64,000 nt of DNA from Hyalella azteca (Eukaryota > Arthropoda > Malacostraca > Amphipoda > Hyalellidae), in NCBI RefSeq assembly GCF_000764305.2, contig NW_025941463.1, positions 62,001 through 126,000 on the forward strand, in the 5' to 3' direction. The notes under the pieces were generated by a model that was not told where the DNA came from, searched no databases, and was given only the letters and a program-made list of their open reading frames with translations. The position numbers were made by a program, and so were the translations under genes. Of this stretch, positions 49,448 to 59,831 are shown piece after piece. The stretch's first letter is position 1, and each line of letters opens with the position of its first letter.

Positions 49448-49676
49448 TGGGACTACGAGACGTGACTTGAGTGAGAGGGACTACGAGACGTGGCTCGAGT
49501 GGGACTACGAGACGTGGCTTGAGTGGGACTACGAGACGTGGCTCGAATGAGACTAGACGTGGCTCGAGTGGGACTAGACGTGGCTCGAGTGGGACTAGAC
49601 GTGGCTCGAGTGGGACTACGAGACGTGGCTTGAGTGGGACTACGAGACGTGGCTCGAGTGGGACTACGAGACGTGT
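49448..49676. repeat. 24/21-bp minisatellite
   Basis: About ten units of GTGGGACTACGAGACGTGGC plus TCGA, some shortened to 21 bp by loss of CGA. Both lengths are multiples of three, so a GTTRRGSS-type frame (49471-49686, plus) stays open. This is probably a length effect and not selection. Confidence 0.92.
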
Positions 49677-50652
49677 AGCTGATTAATTAGCAGTCCACCG
49701 TCATGCCCGAATAGGAGAGAGGTCTTGTATATACACCTGCAACACAGCAGTGTTTAGCAGCGGACCAGCTCGAGGAATGTGTAAAATATTGACGCAGGCG
49801 CAATGGAAGAACAAGAACGTCGTGGAAGACGCAGTGAGAGAAGGTGTGGGTAGTGAGGCTGCCCTTGTCAAATAAACACTTGCAATAAATTTCATATGCA
49901 AAACGAAAATATATAGAAATAAATTCAAGTACAATCTAAATTTTGACATCAGAGGCCTCGCCTTATCATGATTGATGGAAGGTCAAGAAAAATTTTCTCG
50001 GCAAGTTAATTTTAAACAAAGAATATTCAAATGCACCCTGTATTCATGTTAAGAAAATGCATGCAGCAACATATTTGCTGCACGTTTTTTATTTGCGGAA
50101 ATTAGTTAACGAATATTGCCACATTACGAACGTCGCTACAACACCCGACATCAGCCAAGTTTGTACTGCACTCCTGAACTATTTACATTAGCAACTTTCA
50201 TAAGAAATTACCAATAAAGCTTGTATTGACGGAGAAACTGACTTCTGCAGAGTGAAAATTGAATAGAAAGATTGTATTGACAGAGATAATGCCATCGGCG
50301 GAATGAAAATTAAACAGAACTCTTGTATTGCAAAGATATTGATAGTAGTGGAGTGTTAATTAACCAGAAAACTCGTATTGGCTGCAATAATGACTGTGAT
50401 GGAGCAAAAGGCTTACACGATGTTGCTGCGAGACCAAAAGTGTAAACACGTCCAGTCTGTGTGGACAAGCTCTGTGGGTACGACAGCAAAGTCATGTTGA
50501 CTCTGCGTGTTGTTTGAGTGGCTCAGGCTGCGATTGCGTGTATGAGGCCAAAGGTTAAAGACTAGTGGTCGTGCGTGGTGCAAATCACACGCACTACACG
50601 AATGGTCGCACTTGGTGTGTAAAGATACCACGCACTCCGATAATCTAAATAA
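49677..50652. other. Unique DNA, no gene seen
   Basis: Short frames only. CTTGTATTG-type words recur loosely between 50210 and 50345 without a clear period. Confidence 0.4.
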
Positions 50653-50850
50653 GGCCAGCAGCCGTTATACCAGCAGCTATTGTACTAGCAATCAATACAC
50701 CAGCAGCCGTTATACCAGCAGCTATTGTAGTAGCAATCAATATACCAGCAGCCGTTATACCAGCAGTCATTGTACTAGCAATCAATATACCAGCAGCCGT
50801 TATACCAGCAGCTATTGTACTAGCAATCAATATACCAGCAGCCATCACAC
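50653..50850. repeat. 45-bp tandem repeat
   Basis: About 4.4 nearly identical units of CAGCAGCCGTTATACCAGCA then GCTATTGTACTAGCAATCAATATAC in two parts, spaced exactly 45 bp. Both strands are open over the array because the period is a multiple of three. Confidence 0.94.
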
Positions 50851-52299
50851 TTGAGATTTAGTTTCAATGGTACAATAAAAGTAAGTTTCATTCACGAGAC
50901 GCACCCGTGCCAAGATTTTCGCTTTTAAAAATTTCACGAGCCAAATATGAAGATAGAAGTATCACAAAAACATTAATATGAGCGTAGTTTCATTCGAGCG
51001 CCAGGAATAGATTGAATCAGGAAAGAAGGAAAAGTTCATAAATACAATTAACGTATTACATCAAAGATCACGTAAGGGTCAAGAGTATGAACTTAATACT
51101 GAATAAAGTCGAGTCTTGTGTATCTAGCAGATTTGTTAGCTTCCATAAAGCTCAGTCAGTACATGAGAGTTTAAAGGCCACTTTAATTCCAATAAATGTC
51201 GGAATAAGAATATACTTTAGATGCCGGCTACGTATGTGACAATTCAGGGTCTTACCTTGATGCAAAAAATACGGGAAATATTTTTACACGGGGCACTTAG
51301 GGCATTGCAAGATACACGGGAAACTTTAGACGACGCATCGGTCACAATAAACTATTTCCAGGTTCATTAAGAAGCTGGAATAAAATGACGAACTTCCGTG
51401 GAAGATTTTTTCAAGAGTACCTAGTAAATTTTCCATGCTGTATACGCTGCGAATCAAGACAATGGAATAGTGATCATTAAAAGGCATGACTAATTTGGAA
51501 CAATGTACTTGGATCCCACAAGAAATTTCTTCTCAATAATTTTATTCTCAAGCAATATCCGATTCAGAAAAATATTCACCAAGAAATGATATAGATTCAT
51601 CGTTAATATTGACCACTCGAAAATCAGCAATGAACGTTTTAATTTCATAAGGTCGACATATTTAAGTTCGTTCTAATGATGTAATGAGCCAAATCAGCTG
51701 CCCTTATATGATTAGTTAACCAATTATCTCATTGGGTATTAACTGGCGTTCAAAACATTATTCCGTTTTTCGAAGCCGCTGTTTCAATTTAGAAACAAAA
51801 TCATTCAGCGCTTAGGTAAGAAAACGATGAACAAAATAAAATTGGCCTCATTTATTCTAAATAATTGCTCGCATTGCCGCTTATAGAGCCGACCAAAATG
51901 ACCAGGACGGCCGCCCTTGGCCGCCGATGACGCGCCCTTGGCCGCCGATGACGCACCCACCGCATGCATCCGTTCGCCAATTAACAAAAAATTCCATTCA
52001 AGACTCTGGCCGAGCGACGAGGCACTCGACAAAAAAAGCACTCGCAAAAATGCAGGTAAAAAATTCTCCTCGGTGACAAGGAATAAATGCATGCGAAGAA
52101 CAGCTCGGTAAATTAAACACAAGGTAAAATCCTTTCAGAGTATCCGATGACTGTTGGTGCTGTGCTGTTCAGAGATAATATCTATCATATCGTGTACAAC
52201 GAATGACACGGAACTTGTTCATAAATTAACGTCAGTGATAGCAACACATAGAACTAAGTCCAGCTGTTGTGCAAATATGTCTAGTCCGCATCTCTTATC
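50851..52299. other. Unique DNA, no supported gene
   Basis: AT-rich apart from a GC-rich patch at 51895-52060 that holds two tandem GGCCGCCGATGACGC units (51905-51960). The frames there have no recognised motif. Confidence 0.4.
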
Positions 52300-52665
52300 A
52301 ATGCCGTTCGTACCAAAAGCGAACCACATACCAAGAGTGAACCACCTGCATGCGTAGGATGAACCACCGACCAAAACTATCATATGTCAAATTTGTCAAT
52401 TGTCTACCAAAAACGAACCCCCTGGCACCTACCAAGAGTGAACCACCTGCGTAGGTTGAACCATTGACCAAAATTATCATAGGTCAATTACCTATACAAA
52501 ATGCGAACCACCTACCAAGAAACCACCTGCGTAAACCACCGACCAAAACTATCATATGTCAATTACCTACCAAAAGTGAACCTACTACCAAAAGCGAACC
52601 ACCTACTCAGAGTGTACCACCAACCAAAACCAATCACATACCAAAAGTAAACTACATATTACCTT
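52300..52665. repeat. ~95-bp degenerate repeat of GAACCACCTACCAAAA
   Basis: Three long units (GCGTAGG, then ACCACCGACCAAAACTATCA, then CCAAAAGTGAACC), themselves built from shorter ACCAAAA/GAACCACC words. Confidence 0.8.
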
Positions 52666-52776
52666 GCCCTAGTGTCTAGTGTTAGTTGAGGTCACAAGCT
52701 CTGTTGTGATGTTAACTAGCATAGCAATGGGCGACTGAGTCAGTGTCCGCATGGCAAGCAGCAGGAGCAGCGCTAA

Positions 52777-53438
52777 AGCCCCTTTCACACAGGGCAGTAG
52801 ATACTGCGCGCGTCAAAAATGCCGCGGCAGTATTTACAGCGCAATCTTTCACACGAGGCGCTTTTTACTGCTGGGATCTATCAGTCTTGCAGTGTTTTAT
52901 GCACCATCAGTCCATCTCTATGTTTATGTAACAATATTTTTTATGAAAATATATCTCTATGTGAGAATGATGTAAATACATCTCTATGGAAATACCTATA
53001 TATTTATGGAAAATATATCTTTTATAAAATATATCTCTATCACTTTAGGGAAATATATATTTAACAATGTATATCTTTATGTTCATGTAACAATATTTAT
53101 GTACCGATATTTATGTTACAATATCAGTCTATAATCTATCAGTCTAGCAGTGCTGTTTCTTATGCACGTAAAATACAGCCCCCACTGTCTGCTGGGATCT
53201 GGCGTCAAAAATCGCCCAGTGTGAAAGATTACATTGAATACCATTGCAAGCTAAACTGTCGCGACAAATCTACTGCCGCAGTTTTAGCGCGACACACGCT
53301 GGCGTCAGGCGTCAAGTTCTACGCCGCAGTAAAAGCAGTCGTGTGTGAACAGCAGTGCACATTTCGTATGTCCGCTAAGGTTCGGCTGTAAATACTGTCG
53401 GACGCTGGCAGTATTTACTGCCCTGTGTGAAAGGGGCC
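52777..53438. mobile_element. 662-bp MITE, Harbinger-like
   Basis: The ends are terminal inverted repeats of about 29 bp: CCCCTTTCACACAGGGCAGT on the left and its complement on the right, differing at the first base and one internal base. They are flanked by a TAA target duplication on both sides (52774-52776 and 53439-53441). A three-base TAA/TTA duplication and TTTCACAC-type ends fit non-autonomous PIF/Harbinger elements. Subterminal parts are GC-rich, with a further TTTCACAC copy in each arm. The centre (about 52920-53150) is AT-rich with TATCTCTATG words and looks like a secondary insertion between two copies of ATCTATCAGTCTNGCAGTG. There is no transposase. Confidence 0.75.
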
Positions 53439-53449
53439 TAAGGGCCTGG

Positions 53450-53496
53450 CATGCAGTGGAATGCAGTTACTGCTCTTGACAAGCCTGGGCAGTGAG
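53450..53496. repeat. 54-bp minisatellite, left half (family R7)
   Basis: One unit (GCAGTGGAATGCAGTTACTG, then CTCTTGACAAGCCTGGGCAG) starting just after the MITE and cut by an adapter. The right half is at 54676-54914. Confidence 0.9.
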
Positions 53497-53533
53497 TGTC
53501 TCTTATACACATCTAGATGTGTATAAGAGACAG
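53497..53533. other. Nextera mate-pair junction adapter (artefact)
   Basis: Double mosaic-end palindrome lacking only the first C. It joins R7 to R5. Confidence 0.96.
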
Positions 53534-53602
53534 CAGCTAACCATGCCATCAGCTAACCATGCCATCAGCTAACCATGCCATCAGCTAACCATGCCATCAA
53601 GG
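53534..53602. repeat. 16-bp minisatellite, right half (family R5)
   Basis: Four units of ATCAGCTAACCATGCC identical to 20154-20248, then unique DNA starting AAGGCTTCATCC. Confidence 0.93.
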
Positions 53603-54562
53603 CTTCATCCAGCCGCTGCTGTATTGGTGATGCCACGGGTAGTAGTGGCATGGACACTATTCTGGCTTTACAAGTCACATTATGAATCAATTCAGACGGT
53701 TGTAGAGGCAGGACTGGTCATGCAAAGCTTTTGAGTACCTAGAGAGGTTAGGAAATGTTAGTAGAAAAGCCACGACTTTCACTTTGAGAAGCTGTCTAGA
53801 GTGCACGGGTCTTTGTGTCCTACAACCGTTCGATGAAGCGATAAGCTGGTCTGCGTCTATGCATACGAAATGATGTATTCACAAGATTGAATTTGAATAT
53901 ATCGCTCCAATATATAAAATAGTGAAAGTGTGAAAAAGGGCTTTCTATCCGATGCTTAAAAAATCACTGGCGGCGCACTGTAGCCGAAAAGTTACCGTAT
54001 TCATGTCCAGGATCAGCAACTTTCTTTTCATCTAATCAAATTATCTACATTCAGCAATTATAAAGTTATCAGAACCATATAATCAAACTTGCCAGATTCT
54101 ATCGCACTTTTGAAGAAAACAAATTTGGCCCATCCATATAAAGTTGTTTTTTTCAAGTCCAAAAGCAAAACAACATCTCAAAACTCATTGCTCAGTTTTT
54201 CTGCAAGATTTCTGACTCGAGCATCGAATTATTATGTATATTAGAGACACATTCCATCATTCATATCCATAAACGAAATAATCTGGACGAGCATTCGCTC
54301 ATTTGCAGTTTGAAGCATAGCCAACCGAATGCAATTGTGGAATGTCAACGCTGTACCTACTGAAAACAAATGGACATTAGAATCGAGCGGCTAATATAAT
54401 AATTTTCTCATTAAATTCCCAGGTCCACACTGCTCACATCCTAAGTTCGAGTTGCAAGAGTTTCAAGAATAAATGACAGCCGAGAATTGCGATATACTCT
54501 GAAGTATGAATGCATATGAATGACTTGACCGGTTGTAAATTATTCATTACGCACTGCAGAGC
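53603..54562. other. Unique DNA of the displaced 1.1-kb block
   Basis: AT-rich, no gene seen. With its flanking half-arrays it forms block S6, which interrupts the R7 minisatellite and probably belongs elsewhere. Confidence 0.5.
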
Positions 54563-54637
54563 CACACCTGCACCGTATTGCAGATCTGTCACCTACAACG
54601 TTCCCGCTTGTACCGTATTGCACGTCCGTACTTGTAC
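54563..54637. repeat. 34-bp minisatellite, left half (family R6)
   Basis: Two diverged units (CACCGTATTGCAGATCTGTC, then ACCTACAACGTTCCCGC) related to 37020-37312. Edge units of an array are often the most diverged. Confidence 0.75.
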
Positions 54638-54675
54638 CTGTCTCTTATACACATCTAGATGTGTATAAGAGACAG
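54638..54675. other. Nextera mate-pair junction adapter (artefact)
   Basis: Full 38-bp double mosaic-end palindrome joining R6 to R7. Confidence 0.97.
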
Positions 54676-54914
54676 CCTGGGCAGTGAGTGTTGGTGCTGC
54701 AGTGGAATGCAGTTACTGCACTTGACAAGCCTGGGCAGTGAGTGTGGGTGCTGCAATGGAATGCAGTTACTGCTCTTGACAACCTGGGCAGTGAGTGTGG
54801 CTGCTGCAGTGGAATGCCGTTACTGCTCTTGACAAGCCAAGGCAGTGAGTGTGGGTGCTGCAGTGGAATGCAGTTACTGCTGTTGACAAGCCTGGGCAGT
54901 GAGTGTGGCTGCTG
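54676..54914. repeat. 54-bp minisatellite, right half (family R7)
   Basis: About 4.4 units of CCTGGGCAGTGAGTGTGGGT then GCTGCAGTGGAATGCAGTTACTGC in two parts, spaced 54 bp, ending in unique DNA at GCGCAACACC. Confidence 0.94.
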
Positions 54915-55229
54915 CGCAACACCTTAGTTATGCGCGCACTACATTCAAGTAACGGTCATGCCATACATTATGCATGACAGACACGAGAATCACTGCCAAT
55001 AGAGATCGCATCCACGGACCTGTTTCTTCACTGGGCAGTTCGCTCGCCACTGAAATGCTCAAAAACAAGGAAATCTTAGTGCAGATTCATAGCATATTTA
55101 ACAACATTTAACACGATGTACAAAGAATCAAACTATAGCTAGTCATTCCTAGTCGAACTGCTTCGACTTGATCGCAGGTTCAGACGCGTGCGGTGACATC
55201 AGAGCGTCGGAGAGGCCGCGAAGTTTAGC
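54915..55229. other. Unique DNA upstream of a small plus-strand ORF
   Basis: Becomes CpG-rich from 55175, which could be a 5' untranslated region for the next ORF. No promoter motif stands out. Confidence 0.35.
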
Positions 55230-55463
55230 ATGGCCGCCGCTAATGAAGTCAGATTTTTTCAACGTCGCTGTGAAGAGATTTATTATGCGAGCTTTTTTAA
55301 GAGAACACTTGGACGGGGCGACAAAAAGGACGAGAAGTCATCACATGAGCGGCACAGAGCAAAGGTCAGAGAGGCAGAGCGATCCAAAATTATAGATGAG
55401 CTACAGCGCGCTTGTTCACCTGAGAGGTCAGATATGCTTCTGTTGATATTCCGCGGAAGGTAA
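55230..55463 (+). CDS. Small charged hypothetical protein or first exon
   Basis: A 77-codon frame whose ATG sits in a good eukaryotic context (TTTAGCATGGCC) after a short CpG-rich lead. The product starts MAAANEVRFFQRRCEEIYYA, then has a highly charged, probably helical middle (GDKKDEKSSHERHRAKVREA) and ends DMLLLIFRGR. The last codons overlap a possible donor (GGAAG-GTAACA), so this could be a first exon and not a complete protein. No family is recognised. It faces the minus-strand ORF at 55686-56012, 222 bp away. Chance is not excluded. Confidence 0.25.
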   Translation: MAAANEVRFFQRRCEEIYYASFFKRTLGRGDKKDEKSSHERHRAKVREAERSKIIDELQRACSPERSDMLLLIFRGR

Positions 55464-55685
55464 CAGCTATGATGACGAGTATGAATTGTAATAAATTACT
55501 TTAAATTATACGCATGTTCAATATATTCGTTGGATCCAAGGTTTTCAGTTCGTTCAATGACTTATTTGCGCAGTAGTGGTATTTAAAAGTGTCATTTTTA
55601 ACCAAGAGGTTCTGCAATTTATTTCTGTTCATCATGTAAGAAGCGAAACTCGACGAACTCAAAAATTGCAAGGGCGAGTGCATCA

Positions 55686-56012
55686 CTAAGAGTCTGCTTC
55701 AAAAAGCAGTTGCGTCCAGGAGGATTGCGTGTAAAGACGACCATCGTCTGCTGGAAACTCTTCAAGTTTAACTTCATCAAAGCTTCCATGTTCAAGGGGC
55801 CATAATGGATAACCTGTACTGGAGGACTCAAAGGCTCGTAACTTTAACTTGCGTCGTGATGCCGCTGACCTCATCCTAAGTAATTTAGATACAAAACGGA
55901 GTTTTTCTTCAGGACTGAACGCCATCGCAAATTGAGAGAGTTTATAAGCGGTGAAAATACTGCAACGACCAAACGGGAGTCGGGGAGGAAGTTGAAAGTA
56001 CTCGGGATCCAT
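55686..56012 (-). CDS. Hypothetical 108-residue protein or broken gene
   Basis: A minus-strand frame starting MDPEYFQLPPRLPFGRCSIF. It has a balanced amino-acid make-up, a basic stretch (RMRSAASRRKLKLRAFES) and an acidic end (EEFPADDGRLYTQSSW) before its stop. It does not overlap a tandem repeat, which sets it apart from most longer frames in this window. A second open frame on the same strand (55619-55831) overlaps its end and continues past the stop. A frameshift in an older, longer coding sequence is therefore possible. No family is recognised. It may be a small gene, an exon or a transposon-derived fragment. Confidence 0.3.
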   Translation of the reverse strand: MDPEYFQLPPRLPFGRCSIFTAYKLSQFAMAFSPEEKLRFVSKLLRMRSAASRRKLKLRAFESSSTGYPLWPLEHGSFDEVKLEEFPADDGRLYTQSSWTQLLFEADS

Positions 56013-56116
56013 GATTATAATAACAAGTCTGCAATCTAAACTAAGATATTGAGCTTACATAGAAGACTAAGCCCAATCAAGAAATGATTTATCTCGATTG
56101 TAAGTTATTGACAGAG

Positions 56117-56125
56117 TATAAAAGG
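56117..56125 (+). promoter_or_regulatory. TATA-box-like site
   Basis: TATAAAAGG on the plus strand in AT-rich DNA. No downstream ORF of note begins nearby, so it is only a sequence match. Confidence 0.2.
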
Positions 56126-57390
56126 GCTTCAAAATGTGGTGGGTCGTTGTAGCGAAAGTGCACGAAGATAATTTTACTCCCTGTCAAGGTGCATTGTGAA
56201 CTTAAGCAGTTTTTTATCATCAGTTTAATTCAGCTGAATTTTCGAACCCCTTGTGAAAAAAATAAATAATATTTTTGTACTTATGCGAACCCAAACAATG
56301 TCTCTTTTAAATCTTGCTTCGCATGTAATTTTCGAACGCCCCAAACAAGGGTACAGTCTTTTTCGTCAGTGAGTCTTATAAGTTCATCAGTATATCCCTC
56401 TTCATTCTCTGCGCGTTTCAGAAGTTCCAAATTATATATCTCTTTTATTCCTCTATGAGCATCAGAAGTTGCTCAGCATACATATCTGAATAAAGAGAAC
56501 GAAGAGAATTGAATGATAGCCGTACAAAGCGGCGAGCAATCGTGTATGTTAATGTTCTTCACAGGCAAGATCGCTCAGTGGTGATTGCGGCAGAGATTAA
56601 GATCGGGATCAGATGGGGATTAAGAGGTGATATATTGAATCACCTTTGATTATGATCGCTGGAGAATCACTTTGAAGGTGGATGTGAAATCAATCTCTAC
56701 TGAAAATCATGTCAATGGAGCTATGGTCACGTAATTATTCATCATTGGCCATCAGCTCACCAATAGTTGGCCGCCGAAAATACGTCCATGATTTTCAATA
56801 TGGAAATTATTCAAGACAAAGAGCTACGCTAGATGTATACGAAATTTTCTTAGAATCCTCAACAAAGCTGAATCAATTCATGTAAAGGGTTTAATAGTTT
56901 GCACTTCACTTACAGCAAAGAAATATACAAATGGCATTTCAGAGATTCTAAGATGAATTTCACTTGTCCAGGCAAATGAATCTGCGAGTATCGGATCTAC
57001 TCTCCGCCTTCCATTCAAAATATAAATAACCAAATTGTATGTTGTACACAACTTGATCGAATCTTAACTGCGCGCTCCATATAACGTTTTTGTTCAATTT
57101 AAGAGCGTTTTCTTCCATCCTCGCGGCTGTTTTCCACGAAATTGAGCGTTGTGCCGGCAGCAACTTTGAACATCAAATGAGCTAATCGACTCAAAGGCGG
57201 TACTCGAAGTCCCAGCAACAATTTGATATGATTTTTCAACTAACGGTGCGAAGATCAAAGCTAGTGGTCGATTTATCGCCGGCCAACGATAATCCAGTCA
57301 TGGTTTACGTAGAGTTGCAGCTGCTGGCGTGCGCACATCAAAGCGATGCAGAACCGCCCTGTCTAAGTGAGGGCTGTGAGGAGTGAGAGG
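56126..57390. other. Unique DNA, no supported gene
   Basis: Short frames only. No repeat or RNA gene was recognised. Confidence 0.4.
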
Positions 57391-57480
57391 TGGCGTAATG
57401 CACCTCACAAACGCTTTGTGAGGTGGCGTAATGCACCTCACAAACGCTTTGTGAGGTGGCGTAATGCACCTCACAAACGC
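57391..57480. repeat. 33-bp repeat, each unit a hairpin
   Basis: Three units of TGGCGTAATGCACCTCACAA plus ACGCTTTGTGAGG with 33-bp spacing. In the second and third, TTGTGAGGTG pairs with CACCTCACAA around an 8-nt GCGTAATG loop (57416-57443 and 57449-57476), giving a row of identical hairpins. The minus-strand frame reads AFVRCITPPHK repeats. Confidence 0.92.
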
Positions 57481-57779
57481 TTCGGTCCAAATGCTCCGGA
57501 AGTGAGGCAAGCGCACCCACAAAACCCTCGCCGCTGAGGGTAACAGGTCGCTATATTGTGCGTCTGGCTTCATCAGTTAACGCGTCATGTTGCAGGGGCA
57601 ATTCATCTTAAGAGTAAGAGACACGCGGACGTTGCTGACCGTTACGTGTTTGCTAACGCGCATTTATGTGCATTATTCCATACAAATGTTTAATTCTGAA
57701 ACTTTTCGAAAAATTGCAAGAAAAAACTTGGAAACAATTCAAGAAGAAAAAATGCAAATTGGTCTCATGAATATACTCG
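57481..57779. other. Unique DNA, no gene seen
   Basis: Short interval between two tandem arrays with no supported gene. Confidence 0.4.
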
Positions 57780-58422
57780 GAGAGATAGGGTCGATTGCCT
57801 GTCTTGGGAAGGGATGGTCGGGATTCCCTATCTCGGGAATGGATATTCGGTAGAGATAGGGTTGGTTGCATACCTAGGGAAGGGATGGGCGGGAGAGAAA
57901 GGGTTGGTTGCCTGTCTCGGGAAGGGATAGCCGGGAGAGATAGGGTTGGTTGCCTGTCTCGGGAAGGGATAGCCGGGAGAGATAGGGTTGGTTGCCTGTC
58001 TCGCTAAGGGATAGCCGGGAGAGATAGGGTTGGTTGCATATCTCGGGAAGGGATGGTCGGGAGAGATAGGGTTGGTTGCCTGTCTCGGGAAGAGACAGCC
58101 GGGAGAGATAGGGTTGGTTGCCTGTCTCGAGAAGGGATAGCCGGGAGAGATAGGGTTGGTTGCATATCTCGGGAAGGGATGGTCGGGAGAGATAGGGTTG
58201 GTTCCGTTTCGGGAAGGGATAGCCGGGAAAGATAGGGCTGGTTGCATATCTTGGGAAGAGATAGTCGGGGGAGATGGGGTTGGTTGCATATCTCGGGAAG
58301 GGATGGTCGGGAGAGATATGGTTGGTTGCCTGTCTCGGGAAGGGATAGCCGGGAGATATAGGGTTGGTGCCTGTCTCGGGAAGGGATAGTCGGGGGAGAT
58401 AGGGTTGTTTGCCAAACTGTCC
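57780..58422. repeat. 42-bp minisatellite (VNTR)
   Basis: About 15 units of GGGTTGGTTGCCTGTCTCGG, then GAAGGGATAGCCGGGAGAGATA in two parts, with 42-bp spacing. Variants alternate (GCCTGTCTCGG with GCATATCTCGG, and GCCGGG with GTCGGG). As 42 is a multiple of three, both strands are open: 219 codons of ISPGYPFPRQATNP on the minus strand (57828-58487) and REGIAGRDRVGCLS repeats on the plus strand. Openness on both strands argues against a gene. Confidence 0.94.
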
Positions 58423-59831
58423 CTCTTCCACCGAGGTTCCGCGATCGTTGATTGCAGCTCACGCTTGGTTGCATGGGAAGAGATCAACCGAGTCCTCTAA
58501 AGTGGATGAAAGAGGGTTCAAGACTTAATTGATATGCACGCGATGACTGCAACTTGCCAAGAAACATTTCCATCTCTGGCTCTCCTAGATTGGACATTTT
58601 GACTGGGCTTTGAAAGCAAGGATATTACGCAGCTTGTTACTTTGAAGTCACCATTGTCGCGCAGCTGCTTGAACTCGGTGGGTGTTAAATGCCACATCTC
58701 TCATTTAGTCAATAGTATTGTCATTTATTTATTCAAGTTATGCCTACGGACATCATCAAACACGTAACATAATTTTGAATCTTTTTATAATTATTACCTG
58801 AATTTAATTCATGCTATAACGGCTCAAAATATTAAATTTCCTGAACGAAAGCTTATTAAAAAATAATTTCATAACATTTCTAAAAGTCTGCAGAAACCAT
58901 TTGTAATGTACAGACATTTAAAAAGATTGATACGCCACAGCTGCTGTCCGAATAATGACTTCTTAATAACAATTAATATTGACTCACTGTATTATACGTA
59001 ATGTGAAATTCTTTACGACAACTTGAATGTTCGAAAGACTATAAGATTGTGCGAGTGTTTCATGAAAAAAATACGTCCAGACATAAACAACCCAAAAATA
59101 TAAAAAATATACATTTGGATCTCCAATCATTGTTACGAATTAAACGAAAATAAATTCGAAGCTCAGTTTGAATGAACACATATTAAGCAAAGTCCCTTCT
59201 ATTTTACGACACCACGAAAAGTGCATGAGCAAAACGCAGACATAAGTGAAACAATTCAGTGATTGGTGCCTGATCACAGCCTGGTCCCTCGCCTCAGCTA
59301 AGAGAATTTTTCAGCCGTCGACTGAGCGCCAGCAACAAAGAAGAGCTTGCCCAGTGAAAAAAGCGATGATTGGTGAGGCACGGCGGGTGTCCGATCTAAA
59401 AGCTCTTTTTCAAGCAAAGAACCAGCAGAGATAAATCTCGTCAGAGAAGATTACTTCAGAGCGATTAATATCCAACGATTAATTGCGAGGGCTTAGCGAC
59501 AGGGGCTTGGTGTTTGATTTCGCCCTAATTTGGTTAGGAGGAGGATGTTGATGGGGAAGCTGTGAAGTGTGGGTTCGAATTCGCCACCTGTTTTGACGGG
59601 TATATATGACTCAACGTGTGAAACAATAGCATGGGGGACGCCAGTGATTGTTAATAGAGTACACGCTACAATAATTGCAAGTGAACGTCATGTGTGGTAA
59701 ATGAAGTCTATTGTATTGGAAATAAAGCTCAACATGTAAGCCTTAGAACTATTTTAGGAGGTGTATTGACCTCGGAGTAAGCATATTGACCTCGGAAGGT
59801 AATGCCAATGTAGAGTTATTATGATACTCAC
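58423..59831. other. Unique AT-rich DNA, probable intron
   Basis: No gene or repeat recognised. It lies on the donor side of the minus-strand mini-exon at 59832-59870, so on this reading it is intron. Confidence 0.4.

Noticed and set aside
53497..54675. A 1.1-kb transposon bounded by mosaic-end palindromes
   Set aside because: It carries half-arrays of two other minisatellites at its ends and no transposase or target duplication; misplaced contig S6 explains it better.
57828..58487. 219-codon minus-strand ORF with 14-residue repeats
   Set aside because: The 42-bp array is open on both strands; no start context, domain or flanking exon supports a protein.
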